Of a stretch of 64,000 nucleotides of DNA, positions 1-13,445 are shown piece by piece (the first letter of the stretch is position 1; each line of letters opens with the position of its first letter). The DNA lies in the NCBI GenBank assembly GCA_945910005.1, contig OX246746.1:19604932-19668931 (forward strand), read 5' to 3'. Source of the DNA: Isoperla grammatica. Taxonomy: Eukaryota > Arthropoda > Insecta > Plecoptera > Perlodidae. A program made the translations under genes and the position numbers. The notes beneath the pieces were generated by a model. That model was not told the origin of the DNA. It searched no databases and saw only the letters and a program-made list of their open reading frames with translations.

Positions 1-1
1 C

Positions 2-208
<207 letters not shown>

Positions 209-2605
209 GTGTGTGTGGCCAGTAACTTGCAAACTTCATAGAAATTTTTGAAATGAAAATGATCTCCACAAATTTTAATGCCAAGAAGAATTCTTGCTTT
301 CTGTAATGTAAGGTGTTGTCATCGATCTAGTTTTTTTTATGTGCAAAATATAAGAAGTTTGTTGAGTTAATAACTGTGCTCGGTGCTGTGTTTTTGCGTG
401 GATATAGTAGTTCTATTTTAGGATAAATGAAGGAAACAACTTGTTAAATGATTTTGGTTTGATTAGCTCTCCTTTGGTACAGCTAGCACTGCAGTTGATG
501 CAGAATTGAAGTGGCTACTACCTAGACCTATCGTGTACACAACTAGTTTAATTTGTAGTAATAACGGGGCTGTGCCCTAGCTACTACATGACACTTAAAA
601 TAAGATGTCTGTTAGTACGTATTTTCTTCATTATGACACAAACCACGTACACTGAAGACATACCGTCCATCAAATTGGGCAATACACAATATGTCTTCAA
701 AGAAACTACAAATATCAGATGGTTATTCTGAGACATTGAAATAGGCTCGAACCTCCTTAATTTTGTATGGGAGATTAATTTAATGAAATATGTTGCAGAC
801 TTTTTGTGTGTGTGTGTGGGGGGGGGGGGGGGGGGGGGGGGCATATTTACTAGAATTAAGTTTTCACATGTATGTTAAGATTTGCATTATAGCAGTTGGC
901 ATTATTTGAGAGATTTGCTGCTATCTATAAGTGTAATTGTCATTCTTTACCGTAAAAAAGTTGGACTTAAACTGTTTGTACTTTAACTGTTGAAAGCAAC
1001 TTGTACCGTATTGGTATATATTTCCATAGGCCTAACACTAATCAAACGATACAATTGTACTAGGCTATCAAAACATAATTCACTCATAGTAAAATGAATG
1101 TAATGTAACACATGGTCATTGTTCGTCAGTGTTGTGAAATAGGCTGGGGTGTTACGATGTAGCTGATTATTACACCCGGCACTGTGTACAAGTTTGTGGT
1201 TATGTAGAGATTATAGATCACTTTTCAGAGAGATGACTGAACAAATGCCTTTATTGATTTATTCATTTTTTAAATGTCTTCACAGAAATCCGTATTTCAC
1301 TGTTCAACAATAATGCACTAGGCAGAATAGTACACAAGTTACACAATGCATACCAATCATAGCTACCGTAATAGGAATGCCCGGCTTATTTTAATGAGTG
1401 ACAATGGTAATTGATGTGCCCAGCAATTTGAAGTGTGGCCTTACATCCTGAGTTTTATTAAAAAAATTAAAAAAACAGTTAACGTCTTAGTAAAAGAAAT
1501 TGGCGAGTTTCTCGATTTGTCTGGCTTTCCTACTGAAATAGGCTCTTCTGACCTCTGTAACAAGTGTTGCGTCTTGTTTCCATACGAATGGCAACGAGTT
1601 TTTAGAAATAACAAAAACAAACTTCCTAATAGAGGTGTGCTGGAAGGATTGAGAATTTTATGTGAATAAGATCCGAGAATTGCGCCAGGATTGGAAAATT
1701 TTCTGAGTAAATACAAAAGTATAACATTTTGAATTAGCCAACTTTAGTAGGGGTGTGCGAATACTCCATTTCTCAAGATTTTTTAAGTTTGGTATCGAGA
1801 CGAGCTTGATTTTGGGCTTGATTTTCTTGAGCAACCTGTATACCATACTTCATTAGTAAAATATCCACTGATTCGTTTTTTTTTTTATTGCTTTCTCATG
1901 CCATATTAAACCTATTTTTGGTCATCAGCTCATTGATAAAGCTAATTACATTATTTTGACTTTCAAAACACTGCATCATGTAGGCACACAAACTACCGAG
2001 AATGCATCGATCATTGTCAATAAAGAAGTTCCCCTCCACAGGAAACTTCTTTGTCAACACTTGGCTGCAATCTAGTGGGCATCTTGTCAACTGTGCCCTT
2101 ATTAGCTGAATAGGCAAGAATATGAATTTCCTGACCTTTAATGCAATTGTAATGATCTTCAGGGAGGAAACAAATATATAACAAGAACAGGAATTTGATT
2201 TCCCGATCCCGACAGTTCGGGATCCCGCACACCTCCATTTCCCAAACACTTATACACAATAATAACACTGGCAATGTGAGAGTGGGTGTGAGGTTCTTAC
2301 ATCTCATACTACTATCATGCTTTTAGCTGATTGAACTTAAATTTACTGCAACTCGTGGGCCCGGATATCCTGAATATAAGGAAACAGTACAACAAGGTTT
2401 AACGACTTGAATTTGGATATTGTAATAATGAGAAACGTACTAGGGAAATAAATTAACATACAAACTACGTAAATGTCATAAGGCCCAAGCACACAAACAT
2501 ACACAAGTGAAACATTTTTAAGTAAATTATGTTTAGACACCGACCAATAATTTTAAATTTGAATTATGGAAATAGGTTTGCCATTCAATAGAAAATATTT
2601 ATTGT

Positions 2606-2650
<45 letters not shown>

Positions 2651-2878
2651 TAGTAGTAATAGATTGATACTTTGAACTAAATCAATCTCAACCACAAAAA
2701 GAAGATTGCACATGCTATTTAATTCAATGATTCGTCTTACTTTACCTTTTACAATCTATAAATTAATAGCATTATGTGGGCCTATACCTATCAGTAGACA
2801 TTAATAAGCTCCTCCCCCCCCCCCCCCCCCCAATCCCTGGAGATAGTTTTAATGATCAATATGCTTCTTATAAAGGTG
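209..2878. other. Smad 3'UTR followed by intergenic DNA
   Basis: No coding region is supported here. The first part must be Smad 3'UTR, but I cannot fix the poly(A) site. The stretch holds a 24-base G run (818-841), a (TG)n tract (about 2604-2649) and an 18-base C run (2814-2831). The small ORFs on both strands, such as 1433-1669, lack splice context or recognisable domains. Confidence 0.6.
2604..2649. repeat. (TG)n microsatellite
   Basis: An uninterrupted TG dinucleotide run of about 46 bases, preceded by an imperfect TGTGTATG stretch. Confidence 0.95.
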
Positions 2879-3207
2879 TTAACCAGTTCAGTGGCGACTT
2901 TCCCTTGCGCTTGCCATGCGCGTAGTGGCGACTTATTTCCCCACGCTACTTACGGTTGGTCGGTCGTAAGACCTCCTTCTCTACAAACACGTGTTGCTGA
3001 CAGCATTTCAATACATGTAGTTCTATCTGGCAGAAAGAGATTGAACTAACTTCTTTGCAGAGAGTGCGGGAAAATTTTAAAGCGAGACTCGTCACGGCCA
3101 CTGTGGGAGCGATTTCAAAATACTTATGACGAGATATTACGTCCAAAGCGCTACTGGGATATAACCGGCGTGACGGAATATCTCGTCATGACCACGGAAC
3201 TGGTTAA
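2879..3207. mobile_element. TTAA-flanked MITE
   Basis: The two ends are inverted copies: TTAACCAGTTCAGTGG at 2879 and its near-complement CCACGGAACTGGTTAA ending at 3207. TTAA at both borders is the target-site signature of piggyBac-like and Kolobok-like elements. An inner inverted pair, ATGACGAGATATTACGTC near 3126 and its complement near 3172-3190, strengthens the fold. No transposase ORF is present, so it is non-autonomous. Superfamily assignment is inference. Confidence 0.65.
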
Positions 3208-4426
3208 CAGCATACCTCGACACTGGTAACCCCATCCATGTCTCACAAATATTTTATTGAAACACTGCCATTGCCTTTCTTGCCAGCACCTTCTCGTGCC
3301 CGAGGTGCCTCAACGAGCGATGCCTCGCGTGTGGATGGTCTTGCTTCATACAAACTGTGAGCCAGTTAACTGCACGGTCACTATTGGCATTTCAAACGCA
3401 CAGTCAATAGCACATTAAAGTTGGAAAATATGACTTTTCATGGCATTCATTTTGATCAAAATATTATTATTTCTTTTGAGTTAATTTTGTTTTTTGCTGA
3501 TAACGCAATGCTTCAAATGTGCGTATCTATTTATATTGGTGCATTTTTCACATTTTCTGATATAAGACTGACAATGACTATTTTTGTACATACATTTTTT
3601 TAAACTGACTGCTAGGCCTACTTGTTTTTATTCAAATCTCAAGGGACTCTAAAACTCTTAATTTGAATTAAAAGAGCAATCACACTAGAAGCATTATGAT
3701 TATACCCAAACTTTCTTTAGGGATTTTATCATTAGTTTGAATTAAACATATAAGTTTGAATTAGCAAGGGTTTACTATATAGCTGTTAATGGTTGGATAA
3801 TTCCTAGTTCTGGCTGGGGTTTTTCAACTCGTGGAATTTACTTGGATCTGTCAATATGATACTGCAAAGTTATATGAATTTGTAGTCTTCATAACAATAA
3901 GACATGTAGTAAATTATATAAGGATCCCAATGCATACCAATGGAAGTAAGCCTGTCTTGTTGTCAGCTCGTTAGGTTCAAGTGTGTAGCCAAGATTCTCC
4001 TCAAGGAGGTGTTCTAGGCATATAACAAGCGTTCTAGTGACTAGGTGCCATTTGATTCTACCGAAACTTGCTAACGCTTGGGTTTTATTGCAGTAATGGT
4101 CATCGAAACTTGCAGAATTTAAAAGCATTTGGCGTAGGCCTACTTGTCCTGCTAGTCAGATATTGGTACCAGTGTCCTTTGCAACCACAGAGAACTCTCT
4201 TAAGTGTAGTTTAAGAGTCGTTACATTTTTTTGTAAACAATTTAAACTAAAATTAAGAAATCAATTTTTCTGGAGTACTGGCTTTTCTATAGAATTTACA
4301 CTTTCAGTTGTAAAACACCTTACAACTTTCATTTTTAATGATTTCACATTTCTAGCCTTCTACATTGACAGTTAGTTGCCAGTTGGACTTGAGTTTGGCA
4401 TATAAACACACTGATTTGTGCAGTGC
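3208..4426. other. Intergenic, no feature recognised
   Basis: AT-rich intergenic DNA with only short ORFs that lack domains or splice context. Two TAGGCCTA palindromes occur, at 3613 and 4135. Confidence 0.5.
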
Positions 4427-4804
4427 TTAAGAGCAAAGGATACCTTTACGTCAAAAACCTCAGGAAATGTTCATTTTTTAATTATATCTCAAGATTGAAA
4501 CAAAATCGAAAATTTGAGAAACCATAGCGCTGTGGTTTGGTAAGCCCTACACACTGAATGATAAATGTATTGCACGTTATAATCAGTATGACTGTGATAA
4601 CGATTTCCTTAGTAATTTAAGGAAATCGTTATCACAGTCATACTGATTATAACGTTAAATACATTTATCATTCAGTGTGTAGGGCTGACTAAACCACAGC
4701 GCTATGATTTCTCAGATTTTCGATTTTGTGTTTCAATCTTGAGATATAATTTAAAAATGAAACTTTTCTGCGGTTTTTGATGTAGAGGTATCCTTCGCTC
4801 TTAA
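4427..4804. mobile_element. Near-perfect palindromic TTAA-flanked foldback MITE
   Basis: The left arm, from TTAAGAGCAAAGGATACC at 4427, is the complement of the right arm ending GGTATCCTTCGCTCTTAA at 4804. The arms are about 185 bp each and meet at a loop of only a few bases near 4612-4618. The sequence therefore folds almost completely. TTAA at both borders suggests a TTAA-targeting DNA transposon (piggyBac or Kolobok type). There is no ORF, so it is non-autonomous. Confidence 0.8.
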
Positions 4805-7800
4805 TGTTTTGTGTTTACTCATCCTGCCTCTTTGTCATTTATATCTCTTTCTTTAAACAGTGGTGGCCTTAGGAAAAATTGGATAATAACAAAATCATTT
4901 AGAACTACTTTGTGTTCTAATATGTTTTGTTTGTCTTTTTTTTATTTTTTTTTTTTACCAAAACAAAGTGAGTTTTTGGTGTAACTGCGTGCCATGAAAT
5001 TTGTTATTTTTCCCACAAATATTTTCACTTAGTTGTTAGTGTGCGATTCTTTGAATACGTGATACAGTTAATACTGAAATGGTCTCTCATTGTGTGGCTC
5101 GAACTTTTAAGTTTTATTTCAACTTGTTAGTTTTTAAATCATAGTCACCACATGTACTATAAATACGTATTGTAAAATTGTTACTGCACAGACTTACTTG
5201 CTTGAAGGAAATTGAAGGCAATATTGAAAATATGTCTGGTTGTTTGTTTCCAATTTTAAATGCATAATATAGTAATATAGTACAAAAACTTTTTGTTAGT
5301 GGAGATGTAGGTTTGGAAACTTTGTACACACACACACACACAACCCAAAACTTGTGGGGCCTTAATGACAAAGATGGCACAATGTACTGAGCACTGTTGA
5401 CTGACTCTGTGACAGCTATTTCAATTTGTAGATTACACACAGCACAATTATCGAACAGTAAAATATAACTATTAAAACAGGCCACATGAATTAAGCAAAA
5501 TATCGTCTTCTATCATCAAAAATAAATAATTTACGCAGGATAGTTAAAACTATAAAGTTGCGCTATTTTCAAACCAAAATGTCATGGACTTGGGTAGCTG
5601 GTACTTGCCTGGACAAGCCTATAATGATCAATTACTCAATTGCTGATAATTACACCAGTGGAAGACTTGCGGTATCGTCTTGACTGTAGCTATGTCTGCT
5701 TTTGTGATTCTACTACCTTGATGACTCAAATCCCCCCCCCCCCACACACACACGCACACTTACACACACGCACACTCACACACACATGCACACAAACTCG
5801 CACACTCACCTCACATGGTACAATATTACATTTACTGCATCTCGATGTACTGTATTGCAAGCCTAAACTACTACACTTTTCTTAAAGAATGTACTGTTCC
5901 GGGAAGAGTGGGACATTTTAGATAAAGGCAGCCTTTTGTGTTTGTATTTGAGTACACCACTTAAATGATTATGTTACAAATTGATGAAATATCTAGTACA
6001 TAGTAGTAAATACCAATTATTATGAATCTGAAGGTAAATCAAAATTCTCAGTAATACTATGTGGGCTTACTATATATGCTAACCTTTGATTGGTGATTAA
6101 CTTTACTTTGTTGAAAGAGTGCTTGTTATTTATAGACAACTGTATACAGTACATAGTTCTCAAAGAGACAAATTAATTTATGCATTTTTATGATTGAAAA
6201 ATTCTGTGAATAACATTTAGGACTTGTATTCTAGGTTAAACTAAACTGACATGTCTTGTATTTTCTGTGCATCTGGTAACATTACTGTTTGCTCTTCACG
6301 AAATGGGGACTAAAAATGACAATATATTTTAGAAGGTATTGATTTGAAAGAAAGTGTTATATATATATATATATTTATATTGTATAATATACATTACAAA
6401 AGCAATTCTAAGTTGTGTTGTATGGCTGCATGTGCCTCTGTATTTGAAAACTACTCTTGTAGGTTGTTTTAAATTGTAGTTTGCCGTTAAGTCCTCTGGA
6501 GAGTGACATAGCTTACTATGTGAGTGACGTGGGAACAATCTCTTGATGTTTGTGTGCAATGTTCAGGATTTATCTTTAGGTAGTAGTCACATTAATTCTT
6601 AAAATGCATTGTCCCTAACATTATTTTGTACATCTCTTATATTATTTTATACTTGTTTCTACTGGATACATTTTCTGTTTTGTATCCAAGCTTTTTTTTT
6701 ACTGATGGAGGATTATTAACTCTGTTTACTTTTTTGTTTCATTTTTTTATCAGTTCAGTTTATCGATGGATATTGAGTACTGTAGATTATTCCGTTGTAT
6801 AGATCCAGGCTGTAGCTATTGAACAAGTGCCTGCGATCTTGGCCACTAAGTGCATAATAATTGTTTAGTTTTAAAATGGAAATTGCATACAACCCTTGAA
6901 ATCCAAGAAGTAAATCCTTTCTTGATTTCATGGGTTACTGGTATACCTGATGGTATATAACTGTAAATAAGTGCCTGTGATTGAAGGCACCAAGACTATA
7001 GATATTAATAAGAATTGTTCTAATTATTGCTTTTTAAAATTTTTATAATCTTTGTGTAAATTGCATATTTTTAGACTTAACATTTTAGCATATCTAATTG
7101 CTTTGTTTTTGCCAATGAAAGCTACTTAATACAGAACGTATGTGTTCCGTTAGTATTTTTATGAATTTGTCCATCTTGAGTGCTCTTATTAGTAGTGAAT
7201 TGTCGTGCAAGAACAATAATACAAATTTCAAACAATTCTTAGTTACAAGACCCTCTGAAGTCATTTCCAGAACGGTTGTGATTTGTGGCTCAAGCGTGTC
7301 AACAATGTGACAAGTTTTGTTCCGAAAACCATTCCATGTCCACATTATATTCCCTTGTCATCTGATTTTTACTGTAAAATAAACTGTGGATGATTGTGCA
7401 CCTGTATGTATTTGTTTGCTTTTCCAAATATACCCAGTATATTTCCAGGCAAATTGTCAAGTCCAATGCAACGTCAGTTACACATTATTGATCTGTATAT
7501 TTTTCTTAGTTGTTCCCTAAATTGCTAAATTGATCTTCTTGTTCACTGTTATTTCTACTCAATTTATTTAGAAACTCGTCAGTTGAAAAATATGTAAGTA
7601 ATCTCAGTGAGACTGACTATTTTAAAAGTCTAGAATTGAACCTCTGAATGAAAATAGGATATAGGCCACTACAAGGTAATACTGTGCAACAATGGAGCCC
7701 AATGGAGGAACCAGCCTCTGTGTCAGCCAAGCAAGCTAATTCAAGAACAACCATCACTTCATATTTTGTACCAACGTATTTGCTGCTACTTTCCAGGAAA

Positions 7801-8680
7801 GGCCTAATGGCAGTAGAGATGGCTGACGTTCACCTACTAGTCTACTACTGATGGTGAAGGAAGTTAAGTAGCAACATTCATCATAAACAGTAGTATATTT
7901 ACGAGTAGTGACAACATTGGATTACAAGCAACAATTTACTAACTGTGCCACATAAATAACACACAAATGTATGTTGATTCTCATTAGAAAGCATTGAAGG
8001 TCTAAACTAAAAGGGCAGTGTCTGATCTGTATAGACTATGTATAATGTGGCTGATCACAAGAAGTCACCATCAATTTTTATTTCATACTTTGATACTGTT
8101 TGCCGTTTGGAATGACTTTCCAGTAGTCTTGCCTAAAACCAATTTCACAACAGCTGTTTTTCATGACGAACACATTGGTTTGGAGTAAAAGCTTTCAACA
8201 ATCTCAAAATTTAAAAATCGTTACTTTTATAGTTATTCCTATTCCTCCCTTGGAGAACAGTTACCTACTGGTATCTGTACTTGGTTTTGATGGCGAAGGA
8301 ATTCTGAGCTGTTTTGATCTTAGCCAAAATTTAAAATTTTCCTTGAATACAAGTAAATATAAGCACTACACTAAACAGGTATACCTATTTATAAATCTTA
8401 TAATTTACGTCCTTATTTTGTCCTCCGGAAATTCAGTGCCCAGTGCAGTCTGTTCATGAACTATATCACGGACCCTTTTCCCCCACCATTGAATTTTGGC
8501 AGGGGGTGGGGATCTCAAGAAGCCCATAGGTAGAACTATGAACATACCCATAAGAAAACTGAGTTAATCACAACTCTTTCGTGAAATTATGCTTCGTATA
8601 CTTTATCTGATGATTACGTTTATCGGCGTGAGAGATGTTTTGTTAAATCAAAGTGTACAAAACCGCGGTTTCCGAGTTTC
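4805..8680. other. Intergenic DNA with microsatellites
   Basis: No gene is supported. I see a poly-T tract near 4938-4957, a C run followed by a long imperfect (CA)n tract (about 5731-5800), and an (AT)n tract near 6359-6373. ORFs at 5114-5485, 7094-7345 and 8163-8459 have no recognisable domain. Confidence 0.5.
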
Positions 8681-8903
8681 TGTTTCAACGATTGGCCTCC
8701 CTGTGAATCTGTTGGCGCTAGGTTGGCAAGCGAGCACCGCGCATTTCAAAGCTACGTCCGCATATTGATCTGACTGGGCTCAGGTGCGCGGTGGACTTGA
8801 CAGCCAGTGTCTCGTTGCCATGCGCACAATAGACAACGTAGCCGATTGATAAGTGATAAGCAGTGTAACTAGTGTTTACTCAGAACAGTTGGAATACTTT
8901 TGG

Positions 8904-8936
8904 ATGCCGTATCTGAATATTGGCAACTATGGCTAA
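8904..8936 (+). promoter_or_regulatory. Candidate upstream ORF overlapping the start codon
   Basis: An ATG at 8904 opens a ten-codon reading frame that stops at TAA 8934-8936. It overlaps the candidate main ATG at 8929 in a different frame. If the exon is real, ribosomes using the upstream ATG would terminate just past the main start, an arrangement known to lower or condition translation. Whether it functions is inference. Confidence 0.3.
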
Positions 8937-8937
8937 G
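8929..8937 (+). CDS. Candidate first coding exon (MAK) of the CAP-Gly gene
   Basis: ATGGCTAAG at 8929 is followed directly by a consensus donor GTAAGTG at 8938. The start has a good context (A at -3, G at +4), and the preceding 250 bases are richer in CpG than the surroundings, as expected for a promoter and 5'UTR. The exon ends in phase 0. The large CAP-Gly exon at 36722 begins in phase 0 after a good acceptor, so joining them gives M-A-K-V-P-G-E-S-R-I-P. The junction spans a 27.8-kb intron and is inference from phase and context; another gene could own this exon. Confidence 0.4.
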
Positions 8938-9248
8938 GTAAGTGTTAGAAGGTCCCTACTTCCTTTTAACACGTGCTGCAGACTTGGCAGGCGTGTTCAT
9001 TGCAATTCAGTGGCCATGCCATTTTCTGGGGGTTTTTCTCTTCCCTTCGACGCTTGCGTCTTTATAGTATTACATAAAGTGAGAGTGGACGGATGTTCGA
9101 AAGAACTCTTTCAATGTAGACTATCCCTTAGAGTGAGACATAATATCAACACATTTATACTGTAGGTTTGTTGAGCTAACTATGAACGGTCGTTGTACTA
9201 CGAGGGACATGACCTTGTCATTTAATGTGCATTCAATTTAAAGGGGGG

Positions 9249-9510
9249 CCAGCCTGTAGCATGCACTTGCTCTCCGACTCCATTAAGGCTGTTTATGTCC
9301 GCTTACCCTGCTAAACCCCCGATTTCGGTCTTTTAAAATTGCTTTAAAATTGTCTCATAGTAAACTAAATTGTATCATCCTCTAGACAGAGAATTTAGTC
9401 CCCTTTCTTATGAATGTGTCTTTGTTCCAATTTAATGTTTTCTCTGGGGGATGACATTTTGGTTGACATATTGACACTGTTGGGAAGGATTTTAAGACAT
9501 AAAGGGGTGT
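9249..9510. mobile_element. Diverged partial copy of a foldback element
   Basis: This stretch aligns by eye with the foldback at about 13,850-14,510. Shared landmarks are ACCCCCGATT followed by a CTTTTAAAATTGCTTTAAA-like run, a CTCTAGA-GAGAATTTAGT box, a TCTTTGTT box and GATGACATTTTGGTTGACA. This copy appears internally deleted and has lost most of the second arm. Confidence 0.45.
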
Positions 9511-10992
9511 TTCTCAGGCGTGGTGTACATACGGCCTATTGATTCGGCAAAAACACACACACACCGTCTACGACAAATAGCACGATGACAGTGGCGTAGG
9601 GTAGTATTCTAATAAAAAGGAAGCCATGGTGGTTAGAGCATGCGCACTTTGTAAACGGCCTTTCACTAAAATGTTGTCCAAACATGCATGCGATATAAAG
9701 ACGCGTTTTGTAAATCACGTTGTAGATGTTTCGTTTATTAGTTATCTATATTGATTAGATTACCTGCTGATCATCTGTAAGTCATCACGAGTAGGGTGGG
9801 GTTTTTTACGGAGTTCACTTGTTCTTTACAAAAACGTTGCCTTTAATTCTATCTGGATAGTCGTGTGCATAGCTATATAGCTACAATATGGAGAACATAG
9901 TATAACGTTGGTGTATTATGTTGAGTTAAGATCATACTTGGGGGGAGGGGGGCTCAGTTGAAGTATTTATATAAAAAGCGAGCCTGGTGAGCTGGGGAAA
10001 ATCCTCAGGTTCTAGAGGTGAAAATTATTTTCATAATACTGAGTTCAATCCAACTGACAACTGTTACGCGCAGTTACGTTCAGAGCATTGAACTTTTTAT
10101 GCAAAATACGGACTTCCATGCGGTGTAATTTACGATTTTATAAGTGGTCCTTAGACGAGATGTATAATTTAATAATTTATGTATAGCTGGACACAAGTGC
10201 ATAACTATTAACTACAATAATATGTGCCTACACTTTGCGTGAGAAACGAGGCAAATTTAGGTGTTGATTTATAATAATGTGGCCTTACACAAATGTCATT
10301 GGGATGCTTCATGTAACAATTTGTCTGCAAATAGAATGATAATCGACGGGTGTGAAGTTTGAATGGTGATAAATACTATTAATTGATGCTGCAGCTCAGT
10401 TTGAGTTAGGAAACATTGTGAGTTAATTATCGCAAGGTTCGTTTCTGACAACAGTCCTCTGCTTTTCTTAATTTTGTCTACGTATGTACTAATCATAACA
10501 TATTGTAACAATGAAGATTGAAACGCATTTCTCCTGCATTACAACATGAGTTAAATCAAAATATTATCACCTTGTTATAATAAAGTAAGTTATGAGGAAA
10601 CAAGATTTGAATAGGTACCATATTATTAGATGTTTTTAATTTATTTGCTTAGCACTCAAACTCAAACCCTGTCGCCCCCCGTGCGTATGGTTGCTTTAGA
10701 AACAGATGATCGTCTAGGGTTAAAATTATGTATGTAATGCTCAATAAACTGTATACATTGTCAAATGATTGCAGTATGCATACCTAATTAAGTTAACACT
10801 ATACCCTTTCGCTTTTTGCAGTGTCAGATGGTATTTTGTTGACACACAAGGCAGATATTGTCCTACATGTGTCTTACACAATTATGAGTAGCGTCAGCTG
10901 TCATGAGCTTTTATGTGCAATACATTTGGCAATGTAATATAGTTGTCCCAAGTCGTCTACTTTACAGATGCTTTCGTCACAGGCGACGGGTT

Positions 10993-11055
10993 CGTAGCCA
11001 ATCAGCGATCAGTATTTGCGCGGGGTTGTCTCTAGCGGTTCGCTGGTTGGCTACG
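10993..11055. repeat. Short hairpin with inverted CCAAT motifs
   Basis: CGTAGCCAATCAGCG at 10993-11007 and its complement CGCTGGTTGGCTACG at 11041-11055 match at 14 of 15 positions. Each arm holds a CCAA(T/C)CAG motif like an NF-Y CCAAT box. It lies directly before a SINE. It could be a regulatory pair or the end of a transposon. Confidence 0.4.
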
Positions 11056-11067
11056 AGCGAGGCTACT

Positions 11068-11341
11068 GATAGAGGTGACTCAGCGGTAAGACGCGAGACT
11101 CTAATTCGGGAGGTCGCCGGTTCGATTCCGGCCACCGGCAGTTTTGACTGAAGGTTTTTCCGCGGTTTTCCTCAGTCGTAAAGGCGAATGCTGGGACAGA
11201 GTCATACTATCAGCCCTCGGACATTCCTTCCCAACTATCCAAACACCCTAATATACCTAGTTAGTCACCTGAAGAGGGGCACATCAGGTAAAGCTGGTGT
11301 GCACCCTATAACAGGGATTCCTACAAAAATTATTATTATTT
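11068..11341 (+). mobile_element. tRNA-derived SINE, full-length copy
   Basis: The head carries RNA polymerase III promoter boxes: an A box in GACTCAGCGGTAAGACG (11077 on) and a B box GGTTCGATTCC (11120). The body follows (GACTGAAGGTTTTTCC, then CCTCGGACATTCCTTCCCAA, then GGTAAAGCTGGTGTGC), and the element ends in an AAATTATTATTATT tail. The same family recurs six more times in this window. Confidence 0.85.
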
Positions 11342-11942
11342 ACGAGTGCCTCGCTTGTGACAAAAGCATCTGTATTCTGTAATGTAGTCTTGGGTCAAGT
11401 ATAGGCCTATATCAGCTACTGTCTTCAAATGTGGTAAATAAAACATAAGAATCGTACTCTATGCTTGAACCAGGATTCAGGAAGTCATTTAATACTGCTA
11501 CACTTTGCATAATTTTACACGTAATAATGGATTCATATATTTGTCCGTAAGATAAGTGCGACTTACCATAGGAACCATGCAATGCCTTCCAGACCCTATC
11601 CCGTGTCCTCTTATCTCGAAAGTATATCCAATTCACTTGTGAATAGACTTACTTTCAAGAACGGTATATACAGCACTCACACATGCCACTCGTCACTGGA
11701 GGGAAGCAACTTTCTTTAGTAGCGTGTGTTATGCCTCGTTTCACGTACCTTACGTTACGTTACGTACGACACTGGTATATCTTTGCACATGTATCATCTA
11801 TATTCGATCAGTTTGCAGGTCATATTTATTTCACTTATTTCTGAATTGGTACTTAACAATATTGTGTTATTGGGAAGACTCATTGTGAATCATGAAGAAG
11901 AAATGAGTATAAGAGTGATATAAGTGAGTCACTCCCCTCCTC

Positions 11943-11958
11943 CCCCCCCCCCCCCCCC
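11943..11958. repeat. Poly-C run
   Basis: About 16 consecutive C bases, one of more than ten such G/C homopolymers in the window. Confidence 0.9.
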
Positions 11959-12011
11959 ATGACACCACAGCCCTGGACCTATTCTATCTATATCTCGGGG
12001 TCAAACAGGAG

Positions 12012-12215
12012 ATGAGAATGAATTATACCGACCTCAACTCAGAACCTTATCTACTGCCCCTTTGATGGGCGCTAATTCAAAGGAAACCAACGGACCAACG
12101 TTCCAGGTAACCAACGGAAGCTCGTAAATTATCCCTAATGGACATGTTTCAATTTGGTGGTAGGAACAAGAGAAGCAGAAAATTAAGTTGGTACAATTTG
12201 AATGGGCTTGTCGCA
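12012..12215 (+). mobile_element. Dispersed repeat of unknown class, copy 1
   Basis: Shares a colinear series of blocks with copies at 14,905-15,185, 31,395-31,655 and 61,440-61,915: ATACCGACCTC, then CTTATCTACTGCCCCTTT, then AACCAACGGAAGCTCGTAAA, then TTATCCCTAATGGAC, then GGTAGGAAC, then TTAAGTTGGTAC. This copy lacks the middle section that carries TTTCACACATTCGTAAATT. No tRNA head, poly-A tail or transposase was recognised. Confidence 0.65.
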
Positions 12216-13445
12216 AGCAACTTCAATGCCATATTTTCATCACCGTCACCCACAGAAAAAAATCAGGGTCTATTAAATAGAACAAACACATTGTATAAGA
12301 AGATAACCTATAATTATGCACACCAAGGGGTTTGAACGTTTTTGCGTATACGAATACGAAAAGAGTTATTAATGAAACCAAAAACATTTGCCACTCACGA
12401 AATGTCGAAACTATTGTAGAAGCTAGCGGTGCGGATGTGCCATGGTTCGACTCGACATGACAGGTCAGGATGGCTCGGAAACCTGCCATGCGTTGGAGAC
12501 TTCAAAACTCGTGTAACGTATTTCCGAAACTTAATAACAGAAATCTTACAATTTCCAGACGGTTGTGTGAATTTTACTTCTTATTACGTTGTACCGTGAA
12601 TATCGGTGGAATCTACTGGCGCTTTGCTGATGATGATATTTGGGGTTTTACGTTCCATATTTTTTGCAACGAGGCTAATCGAGACGATACTGGCGCTTTG
12701 TCTTCCGCTGTGCCTTCCTTTGTCGGCGCCAAGCTTGTTGGAGACCCAGAACTTTGACAATTTGTATTTTGGTACATATTTTATAGTTAATATAAGAAAG
12801 TAAATAAGTAAACATCTTTCGTCTACCTCCTCAAACCTCTCACCATGAGTTTCCATCTGTAACGGTCGAAGCACGAGGTGTATATGAAGATAAAATCAGT
12901 TTTAAAAACTTTTCATGGACAGAAATGTACCCAAATATATAGGAAACATAATAATATCTTGCCCCAATAGTTCGGTCTCCAGTCGGAGACACGTCTCAAT
13001 TAACCGACGTCGGCCATGAGCACTCGGTTCGTTCGGAGCGGAGGAAAATCACATTTAAATATTTTATTTTTAATATTTTCGTCACTCAATCCCTGGTATT
13101 TTTAAAAGAACTTTCTGCTTTTGGGATATCTGGACGATTTTAACAAAACGGTACACATTTTTACAGGACACTATTTAACTAATGGTGTCTTCATTTCATA
13201 CCGTACACAAAAAATGTGTTTCTTTTTTTGTCTCTCAAAGCATTCTTAATAGTATAAAATTCTTTCGTATTGATTGATAAAAAAAACCAGGGCAACAAGT
13301 CTCAATATAAAATCAATCGGCACGCGGGATACAGCCCCTAATATCGGGACGGTCCACTGTTGAGTTTCTGCACCAGAGAAATAGAAGGGGGGATATCTTA
13401 AACGGGCTATTACAGGTGTTAGGTTCACAATATACCGTTTATTAT

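Noticed and set aside
1433..1669. 78-codon ORF with Lys-rich start as a small gene
   Set aside because: No domain, weak start context, and an equally long ORF overlaps on the other strand.
9590..9605. CAGTGGCGTAGG as another hAT terminus
   Set aside because: No matching inverted end or 8-bp duplication could be found nearby.
11068..11140. A real tRNA gene
   Set aside because: A and B boxes are present, but the sequence continues into a shared SINE body and ATT tail, and the cloverleaf arms do not close.
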